A stretch of DNA of 64,000 bases from Apostichopus japonicus (lineage: Eukaryota; Echinodermata; Holothuroidea; Aspidochirotida; Stichopodidae), in the NCBI RefSeq assembly GCF_037975245.1, contig NC_092568.1:21726501-21790500 (forward strand), given 5' to 3'. Made by a program: the position numbers and the translations under genes. Position 1 is the first letter of the stretch. Each line of letters starts with the position of its first letter. The notes under the pieces were generated by a model. It searched no databases. It was given only the letters and a program-made list of their open reading frames with translations, and was not told the DNA's origin. Shown piece by piece: positions 1 through 13,800 of this stretch.

Positions 1-1520
1 AAGTGTGGTACATTTACTACGGTAAATTTACCATAGTTTTACCATGATATTACTGTAGTAAAAGTAGGGTAAGTTTATATGGTACATAAACTACATATGT
101 GAAATTCCTACAATTGTGCCATGATTAACCACAGTAAAAATAGGGTAAAACTATACGGTGCAATTATACTATGGTAAATTTACCATAATTGTACCACAGT
201 AGAACATATATGGGTCACACTATGAAACATGATGGTACATTTACAGCAATTTTTCCATGATTTTGTCCCATATTTTTGCAATACTGATATGACAAACCTT
301 TTGTTCTACTCATATCTTAATGTTGGCAATATAAATTACCTGTGGATATGAGTTGAATAAAGAAGAGAGACAAACTGCTATTCTTATATGTTATAGTATG
401 CATCTCTTTTCCTAAAAAAAATAAGCAGAGGATAGATACATAGAGAATTCCTTCATGGAATCCCTGATGTATTTGAGAGGAGACAACAATTAATTCTTTT
501 TTCATTATTAGGGAGAACCTAAAAGCCTTTAAAATGAAAAAAGAACTATATAAACTAGCACACATAAGGCATAGGTTCTGTGCCTCAACACTGTGGCACA
601 CAAAAATTGACCAATCAGTGTCCTCAGATTTGGGTATTCTCTGTCAGGTCCAATAAATGACTACAAGTCTATGTAATTATGTTCAGAGTACTCTTTCCAT
701 TTAAAACAAGTCTTTGAGGACAATAAGAGATCAAAAGTCCAATCTGGACTACCAATCAAGTCAAAAGAAGAGAGTCAGGAATCATACCAGCTAGGGTAAA
801 TGAAATTCAACAAAGCTTTCTCATGTGTGAAACCTCCATGGATTTGATGAATTAAAAATTGATGCATTCTACAACTGAGGACTTATATGTCAGGCATACA
901 ACCATTACAATAAGGGTAACGGCATATAGCCAAATCATAATACAGTACACTGATGGGTGAAATTCAAAGGAATATATGGTGTACATGCTAATTGAGATAA
1001 GGACAAAATCATGCTCAATGTAAGGTAAAACTGTCCTGCAATTAGTGTAAAATCATGGTAAAACTAAAGTAAAAGCGTAGTAAATCTACGGTAAAATTGG
1101 GGTAAAATGTGGTAAAAGTTTGGTAAATTGAGGTAAACCTAAGGTAAAAGCGTGGTAAATCTAAGGTAAAATTGGGGTAAAAGTACGGTAAACTGTGGTA
1201 AAAGCGTGGTAAATATACGGTAAAATTGGGGTAAAAGAACGGTAAAACTGTGGTAAATTTGGGGTAAAAGCGTAGTAAAAGTGTAGTAAAAGCGCGGTAA
1301 AAGTATGGTAACACCGTGGTAAATTGCGGTAAAATTGGGGTAAAAGTGAGGTAAAACCATGGTAAATTTGTGGTAATTTACTGCGGTAAACCGCGGTTTA
1401 CCGCGTCCATAGGGCCAAAACACCGCGGTAATGTACAACAAATTTACCGCGTTTTTACCCCGGTTTTACCGGGGTAAAAGTGTGGTATGTTACCGCGGTA
1501 AATTTGAGGTAAATTTTTTC
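1..1520. repeat. Degenerate GGTAAA/TTTACC tandem arrays
   Basis: Positions 1-240 and 1022-1516 consist of short units built on GGTAAA(A) or its complement TTTACC, spaced about 12-14 bp, with about thirty GGTAAA hexamers in the second block. Position 1383-1404 is a perfect 22-bp palindrome made of inverted GCGGTAAACC units. Between the blocks (240-1020) I see only AT-rich DNA. The whole stretch is upstream intron or flank of MTR, and no first exon could be recognised in it. Confidence 0.75.
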
Positions 1521-1613
1521 CTGGGTACACCTGTGTTCTACTACTTACAGAGATAAACCATCACCACTTGTTGATCACCACTTGTTGATGAAATCTCAAT
1601 TATTTCTCACCAG

Positions 1614-1813
1614 CTCTTGAGGTTACACTCGATAAAATTCTCCAAGAGAGAATCATGATATTTGATGGAGGCATGGGAACAATGATTCAAGAACAAAAGT
1701 TTGAAGAAAATGACTTCAGAGGCAGTGAATTCTTGAACCATTCTAAGAATCTGCAGGGAAACAATGACCTTTTATGTATAACTCAACCCGAGACAATCTA
1801 CAATATACACAAG
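1614..1813 (+). CDS. MTR: MTR exon a, start of homocysteine-binding domain
   Basis: Acceptor AG at 1612-1613, donor GT at 1814. The exon opens with 2 nt of a split codon, then encodes ...[20 protein letters not shown]..., the family's first barrel strand, and ends NIHK (residues 1-66 of the visible protein). The ATG at 1655 is internal: the 13 codons before it already match the family, so a further 5' exon must supply the start. Confidence 0.93.
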
Positions 1814-4800
1814 GTAATTGTGCTCTTTGGTTTCCATGACAATCATGGTGTGGGTATTGTGTGGTTGTGCATTTGTGTGTTGATAAGTTTATGTGGCTCA
1901 CACCTTGCTTGTAGCAAACAGCTAGTAACATGTATCTTGTTTTACTGAATTCTCTACAATTTAATTCATTTTGTATACAAGTAATTGATTCTGAATAGCT
2001 TCCGAAATTTAACATTGCAATAACTCTGCAATTTTAAGTCAAACTTGGTATACAGTTGTTGTTGTTGGTTAAGCTCTGGTACATGTAGGCCTGAAATTTT
2101 TTGAACCATCTGGCCCCCAAAAATTCCAGGCCCATTTTCTTGCCACATGAGCCAAACTTTTATTTCTACCTCAAATGAATTTTGTGACACATTCTTTGGG
2201 CCAAAATTTGTGAGGTACAGAATGTTTGGGACCATTTGGGTCCACATTTTTAGGGGTTCCATTTTTTTTGGGGGGGGCAAATATATTTTTGAGCCACACT
2301 GTTTGGGCCAAATGTAAATTGGGACCATTTGGGCTCAAAAATTCTATCGGGCCCAATTCCACAACCTTAAATCAGAATGCATCCAACTTTGAATACAGTT
2401 TTTGGTTAATAGCTGGTACATGTGGGCATAAATATTATATTAGGTGATGACATACAACACTTTAAAATTCCACAAAGCTGGGAACCATAGTGCCCGTTAT
2501 TTTTATTTCGGTGCCAGCTTTTGGCACTGGATAAGGGTTTTTTATAACAATTGCAATACCTTGTATTTGTAACAACATGCACTCAACTGGAATTTTTCTA
2601 CTTCAAGGTTGTGTTAGGCAGGCCTGCCTATTGGACCCCTTCCTTTCCCTTTTTTAGCTGCTGAAGTTTTAGCTTGAAAACTTTCGGATAATGATAATAT
2701 TAGGGATGTCTCAAGTGAAATCTGTCTATCAAATTAGACACCATTTGGGTAGGAATGTAATTGTTAAAACAGAAATTGGAATAAATGGAGGGGAAATAAT
2801 AAAGTCATATGAGGTCATCAGAGGTCATGGTTTGAAACCTTGTAAACATGATCTGTCGAAAGCAAAACTTTCCATTGTATCTATTTTGTATACATGTGGA
2901 TGTCACTTACAGCTTAGGTGAACAGTATAGCTTTTGTTGGAGTTCAAAAGTCAGCAGCTGTTAAAGTCCACAATATTTTCAAACACAATGTCTCAAGAAG
3001 AGACACTTGGGAACCAGTACTATAGCTTAATGGTTTGAAGAAGCCTATTTTCTTTAGTGTATATGTCAGAGGGCAGATCTATAAATTATGCAATCATAAG
3101 TTCAAAAGTCAGCACATACACCTGTATACCATTTCTGCATATTAAAGGGAATTAATGGGTGGGAAGATGATGGGAGGACACCCGAGATCAGTGAACAAAA
3201 TAATTTGGTTATCATTTCTTTAGTTTGAGTTAGGGTTGGGCGATATATCGAAAATTATTATTATCGCGATAATTTTTTTTCAAGACGATATTTTTTGAGG
3301 ATTGAACAAATGACGATAATTTCTTGTGAAAGAAATTTGAAATAAATGTAGAAAAAAAATTCTCCGTTTTATGTGTAAATGTTATTCTAGCATTCCATGG
3401 TTAAGAAAGTTGAAAAGAAATAAAGTTTATCAACTTCATTTACTGTCTTTTGAACTTCGTAAAAAACCCGTCCTTTACATCATTGACTGTATAGAGAACA
3501 AAACTCTGAAAATCAGTAGAGAAATTACCAATTGTGTACGAATTAAGTAAGTTGGTACACCTTTCTAATTTTACGAAAGATTGAGCAAAATACTTTCGAA
3601 AAATTCACGCGAAACTGGCATATCGTGCTAAATGCAACAAGTGTCATGTAAACAAGGCTCTAGTACACCCATTTATGAATAAACCAGAAGACCACATCTG
3701 GTGTAAAGCGGGGGGAAAAGAAAGTATTTTCTAGAATTTCCCCCCAATAATATTAATAATATCCTACCATAGTTAAGTGTACAGTAAATAGCCAATCACT
3801 TCGTGGGTTACGGATCGCACGTAACAACAAAAACACAACTAATTTTATTTTGCGAAGTTGACGATTTCTACAAGGACATGGAAACAATATTTAGCATTAA
3901 TTTAATCACGCCTGGTGGCCTAAAACATGGAATTACAAGGTTTACTTTCATAAAGATGGCCATACTGTAGCTATTGGGGCCTTGATATCGTGCTATGTCT
4001 GTATGGTATAGACTTTGCCTCGTGTTTCATGGGGAATAGATTGTTTTGTTCATGCGGAGGAGTCGGTTGGCTTGAGGTGTGTTTTACTTACCTTAATGTT
4101 ACGGGGATATTTACCTACTTTCCTTGAACGTCTAAGATAATATTTCGCATAACTTTACCGATCCTTTACTGACTGACCTAATTAATTCTAGAGTGGAGCC
4201 AAAATAGTTTACTCCATGAAAAGTTTTTTGGAACCGTGCCAAAAATGTGAACAAACAGGTGTTAGACAGGGGAGTTGTTTTGCAAGGTACCTGGGAAAAT
4301 TCGAAGCACATGTAGCCTACCGTGATATTTAAGTACGGTTAAACACTGCAGTTGTAATCTGATTGTTAGGCAGTCTAGAAACGGGGCTTTGCCGAACGTA
4401 GTTTGTTTCATAATATCGACAGTTTTGTAAGTTAAACTTCATAAAGATTGTAAGAAAGATTAATTCCCTTTTCATTTTATCACATAATATAGCTACTCTA
4501 ACTTGTCATTTTAAAACTTTCATCAGTTTCGTGACAATTTAAATTCATAAAGTTCAAGGGCGTAGGAACCGGGGGGGCTGGGGGGCACCAGCCCCCCCAG
4601 TGAAAAATGTGGAGGGGCGGAAGTATCATTCGGCCCCCCCGCTTCGCAGGTCAGAGAACCCCTTTTTCATTTCCAAATGAGAAAAAAAATCTCATTTGGA
4701 GCACCAAATTGCATCTAAGGCCTGGTGAAAATACAAAATTAAGTTTACAAAATGGAGTGGGTGTTGAAGTGTGCTATATTGCACCAATTTGCATCTGAGG

Positions 4801-7800
4801 CTACCTGGAAATGCAAAAAATTCCAAAGGGGAGGGGGAACCCCCTCCCCTTAGACCCCTCCCCCAGGCCGGCCATCAGTCTTCAGCTCCCCCCCCCACTC
4901 AAAAGTACCTTCCTACGCCACTGATAAAGTTAGTCAGTAGTTTGAATCCTCAATTGCGAATTTTTTATCACCAGACACGCAAAAATACTTAACGTTTCCG
5001 GGGGCCTTCGCCCCCTGGACCCTCACAAGGGGTTCCACCCCTTGATCCCAACGGGGCTCTAAGGCGGGCCCCTGAACCCCACGCCATTATGCTCGGTGTG
5101 TTTGCTGCGCAAAAGCACCGGTGGGAAATCGGCAGTTGTTTTTAGTGTGTTCGCGAACACACTAAAAACAACAAGATAAAATTATCGTAATTATCGCAAT
5201 ATCGCGATAATTTTTGAACTATTTATCGTGACATTAAAAAGCAAATATCGCCCAACCCTAGTTTGAGTGTTGATTTAATAATGTTAAAGAGGATTGGTTT
5301 AAATATAGTTCACAAATGTAGCATTCTAGAACACATACAGAACGGTAGGTCTACTGTAACCTACTTGTGCAGTTGTAATGAAGATGGTTTATCAAATGTT
5401 GTATTTGAGTTTGTGCATTCCTCACTTAAGACAAATGGAATATATACCTGATGCAATCATGGCATGGATTTATTAGTGTTATGGTAACCATTCATGCACT
5501 GTACCAATAAAGTCAACATAATGCATGTTCATTTCCCTGGCTTGAGGATTATCCAGGTATACTTACCAAATCCATGTACATGTAGGCAACCCCAACCTCA
5601 TTAAAAAAGTAATTTTTAAGTTTGAGACTCTTTTCATTTAAACTGAACAATTGACATGAAATTTATGGCAACCAAAAGTAGGTATACATGCAAAACTCAG
5701 ACTGCTCAATAGTAGGTAACCATTTTTAGTAACCTCCCCCTCCTCTCCCCATACCTCCCCCCCCCATATATATATGTATACGTATATATATAAGACAAAA
5801 GACAAAAACTGGGTACCAATGATCAGTCTTAGAGAGATTTTCTTTTATTGCCCCTCTCAAAGCACTTTTACGTGCTACAGTAGAACCTTTTATTGTCCCT
5901 TATTGACCTTTCTCCATATCTTAGGATAGTTTTAGGAGGTAGATGTCTACTCTTCAGGGACTTCGACCAACTTTTAGCTTTGTCAACGTTTTGATGTAGT
6001 AACAGGTGATTTTAAAGACAATGTCTTTGTAAGATATTTGCCTTAAGGGTGGCGACAAAGTGATGGCAGTAAAACGTTTCCAATTAAGATGACCATTTTG
6101 TAAAATTCATTTGAAGAAGTCTGTACCTAGACATCATATTTTTGTACAGGAAGAGTTTGAGTCTTTGATCATAAAGGGTTTTGTTTCCGTTTTAACTTAC
6201 CAGGAATATCTTCTTGCTGGAGCAGACTTTATTGAGACCAACACTTTCAGTAGTACCAGCATAGCCCAAGCAGACTATGGATTGGAGCATATAGTAAGCC
6301 ATTTCATTGGTTGGATTTGAATAGCAAAACTTGACCAGCTTTTCTCTTGTATTTTCTTTAGACATTAAATTAGGTAAAGAGCTGTAGTTTTACAACGGAC
6401 AAAGAGCAGTTTAGCATTTAACAAGATGAAAAACTTGATGACATAATGTAGGACAGAAAAAAATCAGGATATTGAACTTTCAAGTGGAAGCTTTCTTTTG
6501 TCTTATATATGTGAATTCTTCCAGAAGTCTTCTCATTTGTTATTCAACCTAATTCTACTGCAACGGATGCAATCAAGTAACCTGCTCGATGTTACATAAA
6601 GCTTATTTAATAACCAACTGCAAAGCTGTTTAAATCAGCTGTGTTTTGATCTTGAAATGTTGCTACAGTATCAGTAACATCTGCAACAGTATCCATGCAG
6701 ATTTGTCAGAATTAATTTTAAAGATGATTTACTAATGAAGTTCAAACAGTTTTATAGATTACATCTTTTCTGAATGATTTGATTTCACTCAAAGTTTTTT
6801 ATGTTTAATTATAAATGATATGTTGCAGTCTTAAGTAAAGATCAAGCTAAGTTGGTTTCTTGGAAATTCAGAAATGTACTTTTTCATCCTTTCTCTTGTA
6901 GGTATATAGATTAAATAAGCAGGCTGCAGAATTGGCAGCTCGTGCAACAAGAGATGTGACTGCAGAAACAGGCCAGCAGAGATTTGTGGCTGGTGCAATG
7001 GGTCCAACGAACAGAACATTATCAATATCTCCAAAGGTGGAACAACCTGAATTCAGAAATATAAGTAAGATTTCTTCTAAACCTAGTTTTGTTTTGTTTT
7101 GAAACACAGGTTTAGAAGGGCCAATAGAAATGAACATGTCTCAATTAGCTTGACAAAACTCAAACTATATAAAAGCATATTTATATCATAGTTGCTTAGG
7201 GTCCTTCAAATGTCAGCAATATTGCAGAGTAAACTTGCTTGTTTGTCCTTTTCATTTTTTTGTTGTTGTTGTCACTTTTGCTTAAAAACTTGCAGACTTG
7301 CAAAAGTACAAGAGCAAGTTTGTTTGTTATCCTGAGCACATCATTGCCTCATCATTTCTGTATGCTTTATATAATGAATTCCTGTGATAACCATGGCATT
7401 AACAAACTACTGCTGTTTGTACACGTGTGTCCTCTCCATCGTATAATTACGTAGCTGTCCTCTTCTCTGTGTAATTATCCCCAAAAGTTGACCACCCAGC
7501 TCAGTATAGTACTTGTTTTAATGACCTGACCAATAGCACTACAGTAGCCTTGGGCAGGGCTGGCCTTATTTCCCCTCTGTGCCATTTTGTGCTTGCTGTT
7601 GTCTAAGTAATGCCTTTTTCTGGATGAGAGTGGTATGGTGAAGATGGGATATGACTTCAGACTGAAAAGTGCTCTTGGTTTGATTTAAGGTTGTCATTGT
7701 TGTCCCAAAAAAATGTCATTTTGCTTTTCTTTAGTAATAAACATCTGTTCTCCTATTTATTATTACAGCTTTCGATGAAATGGTTGAGGCATACAAAGAA

Positions 7801-10800
7801 CAGGGCCGAGGTCTTCTGGATGGTGGCGCTGACCTACTGTTGGTGGAGACTATCTTTGACACGTTAAATTCAAAGGCTGCCCTCTATGCAATACAAGAAT
7901 TGTTTGAGAGTGACTACGCACCCGTTCCGATATTTGTAAGTTGACGCTAGGTCAAGAAGGTCATTATTTCATGTTACCATTCCTATTTGTATTTTATGTG
8001 ACCGTCAACTAACCGGATAAACTGTGAGTTTCCAACTTTACCGAAGAAGCTGGTTAAAATGAAAGATAGTGTATGGCCCAGGAGAGGTGATGGGTTGGGG
8101 GGCCCGATGTTCAGACTGTCACTAGCTTCTAAAACTTGCAAACCGAACAACATTCTCATCTTATGTTACAATTGATACAGCATTAAATGCATTGCTTTAA
8201 ATGTAATCCTATCAAGGTACTATGCAGAAACTGTATGACAATTCTCCCCTTTTCTTACAGATTTCAGGTACAATTGTCGACAAAAGTGGAAGAACCCTGT
8301 CGGGTCAAACAGGAGAAGCCTTTGTCGTTAGTGTGTCGCATGCAAACCCTCTCTGCTTAGGTCTAAACTGTGCTCTGGGGGCTACAGAGATGAGACCCTT
8401 CATCGAGGCCATAGGTCTCTCAACCACAGCTTATGTTATATGCTACCCTAACGCAGGTTGGTACGACATCTTTTGAGTTCGGGTCTTAAAGTTTTCAGTT
8501 TTATTTTCAGTACAAGGATGTTGAGCTGAGATGACAAAGCAAGTTGTTTTTACAGGCAGCTCCCCTTTAACAGAGAGGAAAACAAAAAATAAGGCAAATT
8601 TAGTATGCAGTAATCGAAAAAGAAAAGAAAAAGATGAACCTATCAACAGCTAAGGTTCATCAATTAAATTGACTGGACTACATAGTCTAAAACACAAACT
8701 AAACAATTCCTCAGATGCAACACAAACCTCAATTGGAAATGACACATTACAATCCATTTACAAATTTGTCAAGTATCAAAGGTGTTGAATGTCTTTTAAG
8801 TGTGCTTAGTTGTGTAGATAAAAGTTGATAAAATAACATGTTTAGGCGGAGTTATTATTATGTGTGAAACTATGGATTGATGTCAATATTGAGGACTATA
8901 CTGAAGAGCTGAGATCATCATCAACTCAGCCTTTCAGGAGATTTAGCATATTTTAATGCTGAATATGTACAATAATAGGAATAGCTGTAGCTTATCATGT
9001 CCACTGTATATAAGGAGAAATGGACAAAAATTTATCTCTGTGATCTAAATTGGTCTCAACGAGGTCAAAGGTACTGTATTGTGCTGCAACGAGTTTATAC
9101 TTGCTAAAGAAACTATTTTATAGTATCAGTAATATGATAGGCATCGTTCACAACTGTTAAATAATTGTTGTGAAGTTGTCATTGCTGTCATTGAAGTTGT
9201 CATTAGATTTCATCAGTTTCATCCTTTTCAGGCGTTTTTGGTGGTTAATAGGGCTGTTTATAATTCCAACATCCCAACATGGCAATAATTGTCTTTATGA
9301 AGTAATACATGTGTCTGAAAACTTTGTACGCATAACTTAAGAGCAGCAGATTGATACAACTGATTCGTGGTATTTAGATTCTCCCAGGTTGATGGTGAAT
9401 AGGTCACAACTTACTAGAGGTCACTGGAGGGTTAAATCAAGTACACTCCAAAACATAAATCCTTTAAACCCCCCCCCCCCCCACCCTGCCCTCCCTCCTT
9501 CCTATAATAATTACAAGCTCACTTGGCTTTTTTTTTTAGGTCACTCGAAAAAAAAATTTACCTCTAATCCTGAAGGTATCACTCAGCCATTGAATGGCTC
9601 TAACTAGGTTATATCAATGAGCTTTCCCTTTCCATTCTCAGGTTTACCAAACACATTTGGAGGTTACGATGAAACACCAGAGATGATGGCAGAGAGCTTG
9701 GGAAACTTTGCGAAGGACGGTCTGGTGAACATCGTCGGAGGCTGTTGTGGTACCAGACCGGACCACATCCGAGCGATAGCTGAGGCAGTCAGCGAGCATC
9801 CACCCAGGAAGAGACCTAAAATCCTCCATCCCGGATCAATGCTTCTCTCAGGTATACGTAATATTAACTGTCAATGGTATTTGAAATGTAAAATTCTTAA
9901 GACAGAAATTGACATAATACTTGACAAAGAGTTTACTGACTAACTTTAATGATACTGTGGTACCTCAATGTGGTATTTACAGGTTTAAAGCTTAAAGTTT
10001 AATTTGCATTGAATTTCATTAAAATTTGATCTCTTGCCTTTGTTTTAATAGGTCTGGAGCCTTTCATTATCAGCAAGCACACCAACTTTGTCAACATTGG
10101 TGAAAGATGTAATGTAGCCGGATCAAGAAAGTTTGCTAAACTCATTAAAAATGACAAGTATGATGTGAGTATGTTTGTTTATCAGTTTATATACAGATGA
10201 AAAATATTTCCTGGAGTATTGATCTCATATCTCCTGTTTGCTCAAAGTCCCTGTCATTTTGAAGTTACCATCAATACCGTTGTATACTAATCATTAAATT
10301 ATTTAATATTTGGATCTTCTTGTAAACAAACAATTGATATATTTGGATCTTCTTGTAAACAAACAATTGATAGATTTGGAAAGATTGGTGTCTGCAGTTC
10401 CTGCTGGTGTCAGATTTAATATTTGTTTAGAGGTTTTCCTTTTCTCTTTTTGTAGGGTTTTCAATATGTCAGTCTAAAAACTAGAAGTCTAATATATCAT
10501 CCAACCTACATGTACCATTCTTGTGGATTTTAAATACTTGTAAATTTTATTTTCATCAGAATCCTTGCTCTGTCACCTCTCTCAGGCTGACGCTTAATTC
10601 ATGAATATATCCTTGTTGACATTTAAAACTGATTAAAATCTGGTCTGCTTCCATTCCTCCTCCTCCTCCTCCTCCTCCTCCTCCTCCTCCTCCTCCTCCT
10701 CCTCCTCCTCCTCCTCCTCCTCCTCCTCCTCCTCCTCCTCCTCCTCCTCCTCCTCCTCCTCCTCCTCCTCCTCCTCCTCCTCCTCCTCATTCTTATTCTT

Positions 10801-13800
10801 CTCCATTAAATCAGATGAGTGTCTAGCCATATGAGAAACAGATTTAGCATCCTTTCTTTGTTTCTTTTCCCCAAAGGATGCCTTGGCCATTGCTAAGACG
10901 CAAGTTGAAGCTGGAGCTCAGGTTCTTGACTTAAACTTTGATGAGGGTATGTTAGATGGATGCAAAGCCATGACCAAATTTGTCAACCTGATAGCCTCAG
11001 AACCCGACATTTCAAAGGTACAGTAATTCAGAAAAGTTTTCATCATTCAATAAAGGGATTTTCTCTGAATAATCAAACTTGTCACCATGGTTACCATGCT
11101 TGATCAGATGTGTCACTATAGTTACTGTGCATAGTCAAATTCCTCTTTATCGTTACAGCTTATGGTCAAACTTTTTCACAAATTGGTGCAATTTTCAAAG
11201 GTACAATTGTACAATTTGACCTGTTTTGGAACTCAATTTTGTATTTGGAAGATTGATGTATTACAAGTCAGTAAGATTTGAGAATAAGACTTTTTAAGTA
11301 TAAAACATAATGAAAATAAAAAATGAGTAGACTTGTTATATTAAACGACAACGTGTGAACATGAATGTACTTGCTAGATATTATAAGGCATGTGCTTTGG
11401 CCCGTGCTGTGGCCGAGTGGATAAAGGCAGTGGCATTTGAAGCAAATGAGGCTTAGCAACCTGGAGGTTCCGGGTTCGATACCCAGCTGGGTAATAGTTA
11501 GGAAGGGTGTTTCATCCAAGAGCAATCTACCGTTTTCCCATCTGAAATGACTTTCTAAAATCGAAAAGATTCCTAGTTTGAGTTAAAATGTTGAATTGGA
11601 AGCCACCTGACGTGTAAGTTGTAAGCCATACGTCCTTGCTGGTTTCTCTCACATCTGTGGTCCCTTAAGCGTCGTAGAAATGACTGCTGATCATGATGAT
11701 CGTTATTTTGTGATAAGTGTTAGTATGCTCATTGGATTTCAACTAGAGGATATTTTTATATTTTTTTAACCTTTTCTCCATCTTCTGTATCTTTCAGGTG
11801 CCTCTATGCATCGACTCCTCCAAGTTCTCGGTAGTAGAGGCAGGCTTGAAATGTGCGCAGGGCAAGTGCATCGTCAACAGTATAAGTTTAAAAGAGGGAG
11901 AAGAGGACTTCCTGGAGAAGGCCAAGATTATCAGAAAGCACGGAGCAGCAGTGGTTATCATGGCTTTTGATGAAGTCGGACAGGTAAAGCTATTGCTACC
12001 TCTTTTACAAGGGGAATGAACCATTTTTACAAGATGCATAACATTGTATTCTGCCACACCCCCATTCAAACCTAATCTGATCCCTACAAACAAAGTGAAT
12101 AAAGGGCAACATTTGATATGTCAACAATAGAACAAGCTACAAAGCTGTATTGGATCAATGTACTTTGTTCCACAAGTTCTATATTACAAATTTTTGATAT
12201 CTCGGACTTCGTTATCCCCTTTTCTTTCTTCGTCTTCTTGTTCTTGTCTGTTTGTGGAGTTTGTTCATTACTTTGCAATATATAACTGTATCCATCGATT
12301 TCTGTGGGCAACTAAAAGATTGCAATAAACCCGAGCTTAGAAACCACTCAGGAATTGTCACCCAGCAGATGATTATTTGAGAAAGACATGGAGACAGAAT
12401 TTTATTCCATCAAATTTTCAGCCCGTATTGCTTTAGTGTCAACATTAATGTGGGTCGCATTCCAGCCAAACAAATACTGATGTACAAAGAGAGAGAAAAA
12501 ACTGTTTAGAAACTGCTTTACTACTGATAATGCCTCTGTATCTAGGTAAAATGTAAAAGTTAGAGGGCTTGACATTCAGATCCTAGCAGGATCTTTGTTA
12601 GAGGCTAACTGAAACAAAAACAAACTAAGGACAAATGGCGAGAGATGAACAGAGAACTAATAATACTGTCATATATTTCACACAGGAAATGGGTGTGTTT
12701 TTTTGATATGTAAGAATCGTATCAATTATTGAAAAATACCAGACAGTGGATCACAATATTAGACAAAAAAATACATAGAATTTAGTGTTTGCTATATCAA
12801 GCAATGATAGAGATTCGTTGTTGTTGTAATAACACTATTTGAAGTTCTGAATATTTTAGTCATGTCGGTTGGAAGCTTTTTGAAATATTGATGGCTATTT
12901 TTCAATTATACCTGCATTTTATGCTACTCTTAACAGATATTAAATGAAATACAGCCATAACAAACTCTTTTTGGTGGTGGTGGTGGAAATGGTACTTGTG
13001 AGCAATGTTAAAGAAATTTAGGACAATATCTATTCATTGGGTGCCAACGGTGAACATATTGGAAAACTGTGATCTTCAAGCCTTGAGAATCTTTTGTCTT
13101 GGTCGTAACCCTCTTTGCCAACGTTTCGTTTAATGCATGAAAATGTTTTGTTTAGTATTTGCTGATTACAGAACTTTGTTCCGATTTCATTATTTCTATA
13201 GGCGACAGAGAGTGACCGAAAACTTGAAATCTGTACTAGATCTTACAATATTCTGGTTCAGAAGGTGGGATTTAACCCCTGTGACATCGTCTTTGATCCA
13301 AACATCCTCACCATAGCAACGGGCATGGAGGAACACAATCTCTACGGGGTTCACTTCATCGATGCTACTAGAAAAATCAAGGTAAGAGGTTAAAAAACAA
13401 CAACGATAACATAGCAAATTATTAAAAGCATGAGTTTGAAATAGTTTTTAGGTCAGGTAGTTTAGTAGTTACCATAGCGACACAAAGGAATTAATTTATC
13501 AAATGAAAGAGATTGTTACAGATGTTAGTAAAAGACGGTTTTCTTTTTCCTTTTCTGAGAAGATTTTTTCTTTACATTCATGAATAACATAGTCAGAATA
13601 CAACTTGTCTATCTCTTAAAGAAGCTTTCTGTATAGATTGCGATAAATGTTTAGATGCAATGTGACACAAAAAAAAATTCATACCGATGAAGTTCTTTAG
13701 CTTGACTAGTCAGGTATTCCAAAGGATAAAGCAAAAGAACATTTTGTAATTTTTATTCTATTTGCTAGTTAACGCTTTCATTTTTATGGAGATATGAATA

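Larger units (their letters stand above)
3231..5260. mobile_element. hAT-like non-autonomous DNA transposon, 2030 bp
   Basis: The ends are perfect 16-bp inverted repeats (TAGGGTTGGGCGATAT), and the element is flanked on both sides by the 8-bp direct duplication GTTTGAGT (3223-3230 and 5261-5268). An 8-bp duplication and a YAGGG start are typical of the hAT superfamily. Subterminal ATTATCGCGATAAT-like palindromes lie near both ends. There is no transposase frame, so it is non-autonomous. It sits in the first visible MTR intron and carries a second element (4555-4923) inside. Confidence 0.9.
6294..9641 (+). other. MTR introns b to e
   Basis: Four introns (6294-6901, 7065-7768, 7936-8260, 8457-9641) around exons c-e. 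I see only a C run at 9471-9482; no transposon ends, RNA genes or further exons. Confidence 0.5.

Noticed and set aside
1042-1441. Tyr/Phe/Thr-rich minus-strand frames
   Set aside because: They translate the GGTAAA tandem array (TTTACC on the minus strand) and have no protein character.
1022-1516. CRISPR-like array
   Set aside because: Units are degenerate, 12-14 bp, with no spacers, in an animal nuclear gene.
1655-1657. MTR start codon at the first in-frame ATG
   Set aside because: The 13 codons before it match the family (LDKILQER), and the exon has a proper acceptor at 1612.
10633-10890. Poly-glutamate minus-strand reading frame
   Set aside because: It is only the complement of the (TCC)n microsatellite.
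11409-11490. Functional tRNA-Ser/Leu gene
   Set aside because: A and B boxes are good, but the acceptor stem does not pair and a SINE-like body follows.
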